Part shown: positions 1 through 6,766 of the stretch, piece after piece
Layout: each line of letters opens with the position of its first letter
How positions within the stretch are numbered: position 1 is the first letter of the stretch
From: Propionibacteriaceae bacterium
GTDB lineage: Bacteria > Actinomycetota > Actinomycetes > Propionibacteriales > Propionibacteriaceae
Assembly: GCA_009781325.1 (NCBI GenBank)
Contig: WQYJ01000061.1
Location: 1 to 10,369 of the forward strand
Direction: 5' to 3'
Length of the DNA: 10,369 bases
Program-made: the position numbers and the translations under genes
Notes under the pieces: model-generated
The model's input: the letters and a program-made list of their open reading frames with translations, nothing else
What the model was told of the DNA's origin: nothing
The model's database searches: none

Positions 1-102
1 AGTCATCCGCCGTCGATAGGGCTCAGTCATCGGTACTAGTCTCGCGTATTCGTGCCTCAGTGTCACGTCACCACTCCAGTTCACCCCCCGGCAGCCCCCA
101 CC
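1..102. other. Gene-free left margin
   Basis: I find no convincing gene here. Two forward frames close within 40 bases. The third stays open to about 173 but only by running through repeat element A, and its translation is low-complexity Ser/Pro/Arg-rich. Positions 84-96 (CCCCCCGGCAGCC) match the middle of the repeat-element arms found elsewhere in the window, so this may be the worn remnant of a further copy next to element A. Confidence 0.5.
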
Positions 103-219
103 CGGTCATCCTGCCGCCAGGCAGGACCCCCGGCGGCAGACGTATGGACTATAGAGAGACAGCGCAACCCTAGACCATACGTCGGCTGCCGGGGGTCCTG
201 CCTGGCGGCAGGATGACCG
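103..219. repeat. Inverted-repeat element A (REPIN/MITE-like, subtype 1)
   Basis: The left arm 103-147 and right arm 175-219 are reverse complements at 43 of 45 positions, around a 27-nt loop (148-174) that contains GCGCAACCC. Each arm carries its own hairpin at the outer end: CCTGCC-GCCA-GGCAGG at 111-126 and its mirror copy at 196-211. Single-stranded DNA or RNA could therefore fold either as one long hairpin or as two small ones. This architecture, two mirror-image small palindromes around a short spacer in a little over 100 bp, is that of REPINs and of small MITEs. No transposase is encoded in the window and no clear target-site duplication is visible. It has the same length as element E (117 bp). 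Confidence 0.85.
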
Positions 220-235
220 CGGGGACTAACACCCC

Positions 236-358
236 GGTCATCCTGCGTGGAGCGAAGCGGAATGCAGGACCCCCGGCGGCAGACGTATGGACTTTGGAAA
301 AGAACTATCCCCAGACCCTACGTCGGCTGCCGGGGGTCCTGCCTTCGGCAGGATGACC
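236..358. repeat. Inverted-repeat element B (subtype 2, longer left tip)
   Basis: The inner arms (GCAGACGTATGG ending at 290 and CCCTACGTCGGCTGC from 316) match those of the other copies. The left tip (about 243-268) is longer: CCTGC and GCAGG flank a GCGAAGC core. The right tip is the short form, CCTGCC-TTCG-GGCAGG. The loop (291-315) is 25 nt and lacks the GCAACCC seen in subtype 1. The right end lies 5 bp beyond the stop codon of the leftward phosphatase gene, so its hairpin may act as a transcript 3' end, although no U-tract follows. Left-arm wording (GGCGGCAGACG) is shared with element A and not with C or D, suggesting local homogenisation of A and B. Confidence 0.82.
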
Positions 359-363
359 TAGGG

Positions 364-999
364 CTAGAAGCCGTGGCGTGGGCCTTCGGGGAGTAGATGG
401 CGTACGGGCTCGGCGTACTCGAAGCCGGTGATCAGTCCGTCTTCAATATGGAAGCTGGTGATTGAGGCGAGCGTACACTGTCGTTTGCGGGGATCGTGCC
501 AGAGGTGGCGGCCCTCAACCAACAACCTTGTCACCCAGATCGGCAACTGATGAGAGACAATCACAGCTTCACCGGACTCCCCCACAATCTCGCTGGCATC
601 GAAGATCGCCTTGATCATGCGATCGGCGATCTCCACATAAGCTTCTCCCCAACTGGGGCGCAGTGGGTTGACGAGGTATTTCCATTGCTTCGGTGATCTG
701 GCAGCTCTCGCAGTCGAACCCATCACCTGACCAACGAAGACATTCCCGGCTTCAATCACACGCTCGTCGAGTGTGACCTCAAGATCCGCAAAGAGAGCGG
801 CAATCGGCTTGATCGTCTCTTGAGTACGCTGCAGAGGTGAGCACCGCAGATGTGAAATCGGGCGGCCCTCGAAGAAATGAGCGGCTTCACCGACCATCTC
901 TTGGCCCAAATCAGACAGCCGGAAACCTGGAAGTCGTTCGTATAAGACACGTTGCGGATTTTCCACGTGCCCGTGGCGCATCACATGGATGATGGACAT
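364..999 (-). CDS. Histidine phosphatase family protein
   Basis: This 211-residue protein belongs to the histidine phosphatase (phosphoglycerate-mutase-like) superfamily, whose members transfer phosphate through a catalytic histidine. Visible signatures are RHG at residues 8-10 (His9 the phospho-acceptor), SPLQRT at 54-59 (Arg58 binding phosphate), an acidic patch DERVIEAG near 78-85 that supplies the likely proton donor Glu83, and SHQLP at 149-153 (His150). Length is normal for a small cytoplasmic member. The ATG at 999 is preceded by GGGGAG at good spacing. The segment VLYERLPGF resembles a form of the family that in many actinobacteria sits beside cytochrome c maturation genes. Those genes are not in this window, so substrate and pathway remain unknown. 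It lies 47 bp downstream of the bS22 gene and is probably co-transcribed with it. Repeat element B starts 5 bp past its stop. Confidence 0.88.
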   Translation of the reverse strand: MSIIHVMRHGHVENPQRVLYERLPGFRLSDLGQEMVGEAAHFFEGRPISHLRCSPLQRTQETIKPIAALFADLEVTLDERVIEAGNVFVGQVMGSTARAARSPKQWKYLVNPLRPSWGEAYVEIADRMIKAIFDASEIVGESGEAVIVSHQLPIWVTRLLVEGRHLWHDPRKRQCTLASITSFHIEDGLITGFEYAEPVRHLLPEGPRHGF

Positions 1000-1046
1000 A
1001 GCTCCCCTGACGGCGTTCGCAGTGACCTTGGATGAATACCCTTAGC

Positions 1047-1148
1047 CTAGCGACCTGCGCGTCGACGCTGAATGCGCGTCTTCTTCAGCAGCTTACGGTG
1101 CTTCTTCTTCGCCATGCGCTTGCGGCGCTTCTTGATGACCGAACCCAC
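1047..1148 (-). CDS. Small ribosomal protein bS22 (AURKAIP1/COX24 domain, 33 aa)
   Basis: A 33-codon reading frame starts at a GTG and encodes an extremely basic peptide: MGSVIKKRRKRMAKKKHR continuing to LLKKTRIQRRRAGR. The sequence MGSVIKKRRKRMAKKKHRKLLKKT is the hallmark of the actinobacterial AURKAIP1/COX24-domain family. Mycobacterial ribosome structures place this protein (bS22) on the small subunit near the decoding region. A good Shine-Dalgarno (GAAAGG) lies 7 bases upstream of the GTG. The gene follows proC by 126 bp, a neighbourhood typical of actinobacteria; the BldC-like excisionase-family gene often found between them is absent here. It probably shares a transcript with the phosphatase. 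It is easily missed because of its length. Confidence 0.93.
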   Translation of the reverse strand: MGSVIKKRRKRMAKKKHRKLLKKTRIQRRRAGR

Positions 1149-1218
1149 TGTGAACCTTTCGTAACGGAACTACCCAGACACTTTACCTGACGATCAACCC
1201 GAGGCTGACCAACGTCTG

Positions 1219-1248
1219 ATACTACCGCGCTCACCGCGTACGAGACAA
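1219..1248 (-). promoter_or_regulatory. Candidate promoter for bS22 and the phosphatase
   Basis: Reading leftward, a -35-like TTGTCT (1248-1243) is followed after 18 nt by a -10-like TAGTAT (1224-1219), upstream of the bS22 start. This would leave an untranslated leader of about 65 nt. It is the best match in the 126-bp gap after proC, judged by eye only; read-through from proC is also possible. Confidence 0.35.
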
Positions 1249-1274
1249 ACGCGAGACCATCTTTGCCTGTGTTC

Positions 1275-2081
1275 CTACTTGGATTGGGCTCGGCCCATCT
1301 CCTCTGAACGCCTCGCAGCAGCCTCAACAGCAGCGATGAATGCTGGCCTGACACCGCGTTCTTCCAAGACCCGCAGTGCGGAGGCGGTCGTACCTCCAGG
1401 AGAGGTGACATTCTCGCGGAGTACGGCAGGATGCACCCCTGTCTCGACGAGCATCATGCCTGATCCATAGATGGTTTGCTTCGCAAGCTGGGCTGCCGTT
1501 GCCCGAGGAAGCCCCAATAGAACTCCGGCATCAATCATCGCCTCAGCAATGAGCATCATGTACGCAGGCCCCGACCCGGAGATCGCTGTGACGGCATCCA
1601 TCTGCTTCTCGGGTACGACGATAACTCTGCCGACCGATGACAGGACTTTCTCTGCGGTGGCAAGGTGTTCTTTGGTTGCTGAGGACCCTGCGCAGATCGC
1701 TGTCATTCCTTCCCCGACGTTGACAGGGGTATTCGGCATCGCTCGAATAACCGGACGCTCCAGAACAAGATGGCGTTCGATGACTGCTGCGCTTGCTCCG
1801 GCAACAAGTGAGATCACCAGCGCTCCTGGCGCAAGAACCGGTCCGATGGTGCCCAGCAGATCGGGCACATCGGCGGATTTTACCGCCACGACGACGACGT
1901 CTGCCCCTTTGACAGCCTCCATCGATGTACCGGTCCATACCTGATAAGTCTGGGCAATCTCCTCACGCCGACTAGCCCGGGAGTCTGCCGCTCGGACATC
2001 ATCATTCTCCCATCCTGCGCCAAGCAGCCCACCTAATAAGGCCTCACCCATCATTCCAACACCAAGAATTGCGATTGTCAT
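1275..2081 (-). CDS. proC: Pyrroline-5-carboxylate reductase
   Basis: ProC catalyses the last step of proline synthesis, the NAD(P)H-dependent reduction of 1-pyrroline-5-carboxylate to proline in the cytoplasm. The 268-residue protein has the normal length. It opens with a Rossmann fold carrying GVGMMG (7-12). RAMPNTP (113-119) follows, and the C-terminal helical dimerisation domain bears SGSGPAY (168-174) and VTSPGGTT (225-232), the family signature. The open frame extends 18 codons further upstream, but those residues do not resemble ProC. The ATG at 2081 puts the nucleotide-binding strand directly at the N-terminus and has AAGG upstream at suitable spacing. The gene follows the membrane-protein gene by 20 bp and is most likely co-transcribed with it. 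No feedback or attenuation signal is visible. Confidence 0.96.
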   Translation of the reverse strand: MTIAILGVGMMGEALLGGLLGAGWENDDVRAADSRASRREEIAQTYQVWTGTSMEAVKGADVVVVAVKSADVPDLLGTIGPVLAPGALVISLVAGASAAVIERHLVLERPVIRAMPNTPVNVGEGMTAICAGSSATKEHLATAEKVLSSVGRVIVVPEKQMDAVTAISGSGPAYMMLIAEAMIDAGVLLGLPRATAAQLAKQTIYGSGMMLVETGVHPAVLRENVTSPGGTTASALRVLEERGVRPAFIAAVEAAARRSEEMGRAQSK

Positions 2082-2101
2082 GGGAATAACCTTAGTGGAT
2101 G

Positions 2102-2797
2102 TCACGTCGGGCAGGAGCCGTTTTCCTCCAGCCACTCAACACCATAATCGAAGGGGTTTGGAATGAGGGTGTCATGCTGGGTTACGGGGATTCCGAATAA
2201 CCCGCGAAGTTTCACACCTGACTCTGGATCGATATATGTAACTGACTCATCGCTTGAGTTGAGATCGAAGCCGTACGGCTCGCATGCTGTGATCTCCCAG
2301 AGCACCCAAATGGAGTCCCCGGTTGAGACTGATTGAGGCAGTTGTGTTTCTTGGAAAGCGGGGCTTGCCTCGATAAGCCTGTCCACCATTGAGACCGGCT
2401 CAATTGAACAGTCAGGTTCGGCCGAACAACCTTCTTCTACGATCTGAGTCCACCCACTCTCCAAGGCGGCTACTTCATCCTGGCTATGAGCAACACCGCT
2501 CAAGGCAACCCGAACCCCTGTGAGGTCATTAACAGAAAGTAAAACAACAGAGTCATTCGGCTGATTTACTTGGACCAGCGCTAGAGCATAGGGGGCTCCA
2601 GGCATCACACCGATATTCGCACTTACACCAAAACCTAATTGAGGATGCGCAAAGCGAGGTGCAATCCATGCAATGACAAGCGAGATGCACACTAATAGAA
2701 CAACCGTGATCAGTGTCCACGAGCGAGGAGCGGGGGACAAGGCTTCGAGCTCTTCCTGCTCGACACTGTCTATCTCTTCCAGGGTTGACTCATCCAT
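2102..2797 (-). CDS. Single-pass membrane protein of unknown function
   Basis: I do not recognise the family. The 231-residue protein has an acidic N-terminal tail (about 1-25, rich in Glu), one hydrophobic segment at about 27-46, and a C-terminal domain of about 185 residues. With no cleavable signal, a type II topology with the large domain outside the cell is likely. That domain holds four cysteines (124, 130, 172, 229) that could form two disulfides, consistent with an extracytoplasmic location. It is the first gene of a leftward unit with proC 20 bp downstream, but nothing ties it functionally to proline synthesis. The ATG at 2797 lacks a clear ribosome-binding site. A -10-like TACAAT ends 6 bases upstream of it, so the mRNA may be leaderless. 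Codon use resembles its neighbours. Confidence 0.82.
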   Translation of the reverse strand: MDESTLEEIDSVEQEELEALSPAPRSWTLITVVLLVCISLVIAWIAPRFAHPQLGFGVSANIGVMPGAPYALALVQVNQPNDSVVLLSVNDLTGVRVALSGVAHSQDEVAALESGWTQIVEEGCSAEPDCSIEPVSMVDRLIEASPAFQETQLPQSVSTGDSIWVLWEITACEPYGFDLNSSDESVTYIDPESGVKLRGLFGIPVTQHDTLIPNPFDYGVEWLEENGSCPT

Positions 2798-2813
2798 AGG
2801 CCCATTGTACTAT
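2785..2813 (+). promoter_or_regulatory. Candidate promoter for the membrane protein-GntR pair
   Basis: TTGACT (2785-2790), 17 nt, then TACTAT (2808-2813) is a good sigma-A-type arrangement. It would start transcription near 2820, giving a leader of about 25 nt with a strong GGAGG (2837-2841) before the ATG at 2846. The -35 box lies inside the first codons of the opposite gene. Confidence 0.55.
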
Positions 2814-2833
2814 GACAATATGACAATCAGTCA
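2804..2833. promoter_or_regulatory. Candidate operator (inverted and tandem repeats) between the divergent genes
   Basis: Three repeat patterns are packed here. ATTGT-N6-ACAAT at 2804-2819 is a perfect inverted repeat over the forward -10 box. ATGACAAT occurs twice in direct tandem (2812-2827). TGAC-N5-GTCA at 2821-2833 is a second perfect inverted repeat. The downstream GntR protein is the obvious candidate ligand, since YtrA-type regulators commonly control their own operons. Assignment to this protein is inference. Confidence 0.4.
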
Positions 2834-2834
2834 A
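2804..2834 (-). promoter_or_regulatory. Candidate leaderless promoter for the leftward membrane-protein gene
   Basis: Leftward, TTGACT (2834-2829) is followed after 19 nt by TACAAT (2809-2804). Transcription would begin at or within a base or two of the ATG at 2797, and no Shine-Dalgarno is present, which together suggest a leaderless mRNA. Its -10 box shares bases 2808-2809 with the opposing forward -10 box. Confidence 0.45.
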
Positions 2835-2845
2835 ATGGAGGCTCA

Positions 2846-3754
2846 ATGATCAGTCTGCTTACCGGTATCGTCCTTCTCATTTTCATCAGTCTCGTTTTTG
2901 CTCTCTTTACCTATGACAGGGTCAGAGTAAACAGCGATCTGGGATCCCGTGTCGGGGATTATCCGCTGAACAACTCTGAAGCCTCGATTATCAGGGCGCA
3001 CATCGAATTGCATAACAGGGGCCGTACTGTTGGAGGCATCATCGCTCTGATCATCGGGATCATCGCGTCAATACGATGGTCGGGATCTCTAACACTCGTT
3101 TTCGGGTTTGGAGTTCCCATGCCAGAAAACCTCCTTGTCTGGTGGCTGACAGGAGTTGTCATAGGAACCCTGTTTGCGCAGGTTGATTGCCTGCCCCCTC
3201 GTTCGTCCGCCCCAATCCGACGAGCGGTTTTGGATGCTAGAGCCAGTCGGCCTCTACCTGGTCTGACGAGGGCAGCATTCATTATCACCGCCTTCACAGT
3301 TATTGTCGGCACTCCCCCGCTGGTCATCTGGGGTAATGCCAGTGGAATCCCAGGAGTCATACTCGCAGTAGGTGTCCTAGCAATTGTGGAGCTGACACAA
3401 AGTATCATCACGACTCGCCCGCGCCCCACCACCGCGTCCGCCCAAAGGGTTGACCAGCATCTTCGCTGGTTCGCTGGGACCTCGCTTGCCTGGTTGGAAC
3501 TTGCAGGTGCCTGTCTGGCATTTACCACCGCTATTAATGCGTGGTACACCCATCTTCACAGTGGTTTCACTCCACCACAAGGAGTGTGGTTGGCTGCCTT
3601 TTTCATCATGGAGATCCTGTCATGGGGGTTCGGAATTTGCTCGATCATCGCAATTGTCCGTTCTCACGCTCGCCCACTAAAAAACCCGGAACCCGAGACT
3701 TCAGAACCGATCCTTGCAGAATCTACTCATGAGCCGTTCAGGGCCGACTCATGA
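2846..3754 (+). CDS. Polytopic membrane protein, partner of YtrA-type regulator
   Basis: This 302-residue protein has about seven hydrophobic segments, near residues 1-22, 62-77, 95-112, 142-162, 168-188, 209-232 and 247-271. A hydrophilic, Pro/Glu-rich cytoplasmic tail runs from about 275. I see no ATP-binding, transporter or enzymatic motif. The arginine-rich stretches after segments 3 and 5 (PIRRAVLDARASR, TTRPRP) suggest those loops are cytoplasmic. A strong GGAGG lies 4 bases before the ATG. The stop overlaps the start of the GntR gene (ATGA), so the two are translationally coupled. Actinobacterial YtrA-type regulators are often paired with membrane proteins or ABC transporters that respond to envelope-active compounds. 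A similar role here is plausible but unproven, and no ABC ATPase is present. Confidence 0.82.
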   Translation: MISLLTGIVLLIFISLVFALFTYDRVRVNSDLGSRVGDYPLNNSEASIIRAHIELHNRGRTVGGIIALIIGIIASIRWSGSLTLVFGFGVPMPENLLVWWLTGVVIGTLFAQVDCLPPRSSAPIRRAVLDARASRPLPGLTRAAFIITAFTVIVGTPPLVIWGNASGIPGVILAVGVLAIVELTQSIITTRPRPTTASAQRVDQHLRWFAGTSLAWLELAGACLAFTTAINAWYTHLHSGFTPPQGVWLAAFFIMEILSWGFGICSIIAIVRSHARPLKNPEPETSEPILAESTHEPFRADS

Positions 3755-4128
3755 TTGTCTCGGTTGATCTCACCAGTCCCGTCCCGGTCTTCGAGCAGTT
3801 GCGCTCACAGATCGAACTCCAGATTCTGGCGGGGCAGTTGCGACCTGGTCATCAGCTTCCCGCCATCCGCCACCTGGCTGCCGACCTAGGTTTGGCCCGA
3901 GGTACGGTTGCTAAGGTCTACGAAGCACTCGTACGAGATGGCCTCGTCACTGCTGCTGGACGCCATGGTACGGTCGTGGCTTATCGTCATAACGAGGAGC
4001 AAGAGGCCCAAGCCAAGATTGTCCTCAACGCCGCTGTTGAGCAACTAGTTCTTCTTTCCCGCCAACTAGGCATCTCCGCCATCGAAACCCATCTAGCCCT
4101 TGATCAGGCTTTTGCCGCTGTGACGTGA
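3751..4128 (+). CDS. GntR-family (YtrA-type) transcriptional regulator
   Basis: A 125-residue DNA-binding protein. Residues about 11-78 form a GntR winged helix-turn-helix: PVFEQLRSQIELQILAGQL, then LPAIRHLAADLGLARGTVAK as the helix-turn-helix, then the wing around GRHGTVVA (70-77). Only about 45 residues of helical sequence follow, with no effector-binding domain. That is the organisation of the YtrA subfamily, which dimerises through this short tail. The start codon overlaps the stop of the upstream membrane-protein gene by ATGA. It most likely regulates that operon, with the repeat-rich 2804-2833 region as a possible operator. Its stop is 8 bp from the stop of the converging clpB gene. Confidence 0.93.
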   Translation: MIVSVDLTSPVPVFEQLRSQIELQILAGQLRPGHQLPAIRHLAADLGLARGTVAKVYEALVRDGLVTAAGRHGTVVAYRHNEEQEAQAKIVLNAAVEQLVLLSRQLGISAIETHLALDQAFAAVT

Positions 4129-4136
4129 CAGGTATA

Positions 4137-6716
4137 TCAATCCTCAAGAATGTCTAAGCCATCTCCGTCATCATTAACATCAAAGGTGACTGTATCCCCT
4201 TCGCTGACTTCGCCAGCAAGGACCATCTTGGCTAGGGGGTCCTCAATCACAGTCTGAATCAACCGGCGCAGCGGGCGTGCACCATAAACAGGATCGAAGC
4301 CGTTGTCACCCAGCCAAGCCCGAGCTTCATCGGTGGCTTCAACCCGGATGCGGCGCTCAGCCAAGCGCTTATTCAGACGCGCAAGGTTGATCGTGACGAT
4401 CTTCGACAAGTCCTCACGGCTCAAAGGCTCAAACATCACAATGTCATCGAGACGATTCAAAAACTCCGGCTTGAAGATAGTTCGTACAGCCATCATGACT
4501 GCCTCACGCTGTTCATCCTCATTCATACCTATGTCTGTGAGGAACTGAGAGCCGATATTGCTGGTCATGATCAGGATCGTGTTGCGGAAGTCGACCGTAC
4601 GACCCTGTCCGTCAGTCATGCGCCCATCATCGAGCACCTGCAAAAGGATGTTGAAGACCTCAGGGTTAGCTTTCTCGATCTCATCCAACAGGATCACCGA
4701 GTACGGGCGTCGCCGTACTGCTTCAGTGAGCTGGCCCCCTTCTTCATACCCGATGTATCCAGGAGGGGCACCCACCAGGCGGGCAACAGAGTGCTTCTCG
4801 GAGTATTCGCTCATGTCGATGCGGATCATCGCCATCTCGTCATCGAAGAGGAACTCGGCTAGAGCCTTCGCCAATTCGGTCTTGCCCACACCGGTGGGAC
4901 CGAGAAAGAGAAAGGAGCCTGTGGGGCGGTTGGGGTCCGAGATTCCAGCCCGCGCGCGCCGTACTGCATCAGCGATGGTTGCCACAGCGGCATCCTGACC
5001 GATCAGACGCTTTCCAATCCGGTCCTCCATCTCCAGCAGCTTTGCGGTCTCACCTTGGAGCATCTTGCCGACGGGAATTCCGGTCCATGCTGAGACGACC
5101 TCGGCGATGTCGGTGGAGTCGACCTCCTCGGAGACCATGGTGTTGTCTGATTTCGCCAGGGAAGCCTGCGCCAGACGTGCCTCCAACTTGGGCAGTTCCC
5201 CATAGAGCAACTCTGAAGCTCTGGTCAGGTCACCCTCACGCTGGGCACGATCTGCTTCGATCCGTACCCGGTCGATGATCTCTTTGATGTCACCCACCTC
5301 GTTGAGTTCGGCTTTCTCTGCCTCCCAGCGTGCTTCGAGAGTACGCAGGCGCTCCTGCTGGTCGGCCAGATCGGAGGTGAGGCGATTCAGGCGCTCGCGG
5401 GCTGAGGAATCCTGTTCCTTCTCCAGTGCGAATTGCTCCATGATCATCCGATCCACATGGCGGCGCAGTTCGTCAATGGCCTCTGGAGAGGAGTCGATCT
5501 CCATGCGCAGCCGGGATGCTGATTCGTCGATCAGGTCAATGGCCTTGTCGGGCAGACGACGCGAGGTGATGTAGCGATTCGACAGGGTCGCTGCTGCCAC
5601 AAGCGCGGAGTCAGTGATGCGTACTTTGTGGTGAGCTTCGTAGCGCTCACGCAGCCCGCGCAGAATAGCGATGGTGTCTTCCACCGAGGGTTCGCCGACA
5701 TAGACCTGCTGGAAGCGGCGCTCCAAGGCAGGGTCCTTCTCGATGCGTTCGCGGTATTCATCCAGGGTTGTCGCCCCAATCATCCGCAGTTCACCGCGGG
5801 CAAGCATGGGCTTAATCATGTTCCCGGCGTCCATCGCCGAGTCGCCGGAGGCGCCGGCCCCGACGAGGGTGTGGAGTTCATCTATGAATGTGATGACTTG
5901 GCCTTCGGCTTCTTTGATCTCATTGAGTACGGCCTTGAAGCGTTCCTCAAATTCCCCACGGAATTTCGCGCCTGCCACCATTGAGGAGAGATCCAGTGAC
6001 ACCAGGCGGCGGCCCTTCAGGGAATCTGGCACGTCGGCAGCCACGATTCTTTGTGCTAAACCATCGACGACTGCTGTTTTTCCCACACCTGGTTCTCCGA
6101 TGAGTACGGGGTTGTTCTTCGTACGCCTGGCAAGGACTTGAACCACTCGGCGTATCTCAGAGTCGCGGCCGATGACGGGATCGAGTTTGCCCTCGCGAGC
6201 TAGTGCGGTGAGGTCAACAGAGTATTTGTCGAGTGCTGATTCCCCGCCCTCCGATTGGGCTGATGTGATGCGCTTGCCGCCGCGGCGTTCGTTGAAGGCC
6301 TCAATGAGTTGGGCTGGTTTGACTCCGCGCTCTTCGAGGAGTTTGCGTACGTCTGACTCCACCTCGGCAAGTCCGATCAACAGGTGTTCGGTGGCGACGA
6401 ACTGGTCGCCCATCTTTTGGGCCTGAGTTTCGGCTTCGGCCATGATGCGGGCCACGGCACCTGAGAGTGTGGGTTGTTGGACTGAGGACCCCGATGCTGA
6501 GGGCAATTTCGCAATGAGTTGCTTGGTTTCTTTGGATAGTTCGCCAGGATCAACCCCGTGGGCAGCCAAAAGTGGGCCGACGGTGTTATCCGGGATGAGC
6601 AGCAACGCAGACATCAGGTGTGCAGGTTCAACCGAAGGATTCCCCCCTGTCAACGCCAAACGCACTGCCGCAGTGTAGGCATCCCGACTCATAGCCGTCA
6701 GTTTCTCAGTGTCCAT
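4137..6716 (-). CDS. clpB: ATP-dependent disaggregase ClpB
   Basis: ClpB is a cytoplasmic hexameric AAA+ chaperone that, with DnaK/DnaJ/GrpE, pulls polypeptides out of aggregates after heat stress. The 859-residue protein is complete. It has a Clp N-domain (about 1-147), then NBD1 with Walker A GEPGVGKT (207-214), pore loop KFRG (251-254), Walker B ITFIDE (275-280) and arginine finger region RRF (333-335). The coiled-coil M domain (about 406-527) distinguishes ClpB from ClpA and ClpC. NBD2 has Walker A GPTGVGKT (606-613), pore loop GYIGYEEGG (653-661), Walker B VILLDEIE (674-681) and sensor 2 GARPLRR (812-818). The first pore loop has Phe where E. coli has Tyr, a conservative change. The tail is strongly acidic. 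A TTG three bases upstream is also in frame, but the ATG at 6716 has the better spacing (6 nt) from GGGAG. Expression is expected to be HspR-controlled. Confidence 0.98.
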   Translation of the reverse strand: MDTEKLTAMSRDAYTAAVRLALTGGNPSVEPAHLMSALLLIPDNTVGPLLAAHGVDPGELSKETKQLIAKLPSASGSSVQQPTLSGAVARIMAEAETQAQKMGDQFVATEHLLIGLAEVESDVRKLLEERGVKPAQLIEAFNERRGGKRITSAQSEGGESALDKYSVDLTALAREGKLDPVIGRDSEIRRVVQVLARRTKNNPVLIGEPGVGKTAVVDGLAQRIVAADVPDSLKGRRLVSLDLSSMVAGAKFRGEFEERFKAVLNEIKEAEGQVITFIDELHTLVGAGASGDSAMDAGNMIKPMLARGELRMIGATTLDEYRERIEKDPALERRFQQVYVGEPSVEDTIAILRGLRERYEAHHKVRITDSALVAAATLSNRYITSRRLPDKAIDLIDESASRLRMEIDSSPEAIDELRRHVDRMIMEQFALEKEQDSSARERLNRLTSDLADQQERLRTLEARWEAEKAELNEVGDIKEIIDRVRIEADRAQREGDLTRASELLYGELPKLEARLAQASLAKSDNTMVSEEVDSTDIAEVVSAWTGIPVGKMLQGETAKLLEMEDRIGKRLIGQDAAVATIADAVRRARAGISDPNRPTGSFLFLGPTGVGKTELAKALAEFLFDDEMAMIRIDMSEYSEKHSVARLVGAPPGYIGYEEGGQLTEAVRRRPYSVILLDEIEKANPEVFNILLQVLDDGRMTDGQGRTVDFRNTILIMTSNIGSQFLTDIGMNEDEQREAVMMAVRTIFKPEFLNRLDDIVMFEPLSREDLSKIVTINLARLNKRLAERRIRVEATDEARAWLGDNGFDPVYGARPLRRLIQTVIEDPLAKMVLAGEVSEGDTVTFDVNDDGDGLDILED

Positions 6717-6745
6717 CAAGGGCTCCCATCAGCGTGAAATCCAAA

Positions 6746-6766
6746 GTTGAGCGTACTAGACTCAAG
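6746..6766 (-). promoter_or_regulatory. HAIR element (HspR operator) of clpB
   Basis: The sequence GTTGAGC-N7-ACTCAAG matches the HspR-associated inverted repeat consensus CTTGAGT-N7-ACTCAAG at 12 of 14 defined positions, with a perfect right half (6760-6766) and exact 7-nt spacing. HspR, a MerR-type repressor, is known to control clpB and dnaK operons in several actinobacteria. The box overlaps the last bases of the candidate -10 and the predicted start site, as expected for repression. hspR itself is outside the window. Confidence 0.85.

Noticed and set aside
3..173. A gene tail entering from the left edge in forward frame 3
   Set aside because: The frame runs through repeat element A and its composition is not protein-like.
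103..358. The repeat clusters as a CRISPR array
   Set aside because: The units are long self-complementary elements of differing length with variable gaps, not short identical repeats with unique spacers of uniform size, and no cas gene is near.
1149..1274. A riboswitch or ribosomal autoregulatory leader before bS22
   Set aside because: The gap is short and I see no conserved riboswitch core; only a candidate promoter and Shine-Dalgarno can be supported.
1471..1944. A 157-codon forward frame opposite proC
   Set aside because: It is a frame shadow of proC, with Thr/Ala/Ser-rich composition and no recognisable domain; the ProC signatures on the opposite strand are unambiguous.
2082..2135. An N-terminal extension of ProC by 18 residues
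   Set aside because: It would overlap the upstream gene's stop, does not resemble ProC and would push the nucleotide-binding strand away from the N-terminus; the ATG at 2081 has its own AAGG.
2959..3549. A 196-codon reverse frame opposite the seven-segment membrane protein
   Set aside because: The forward frame has a strong ribosome-binding site, a good promoter, clear membrane segments and ATGA coupling to the GntR gene. The reverse frame has none of these.
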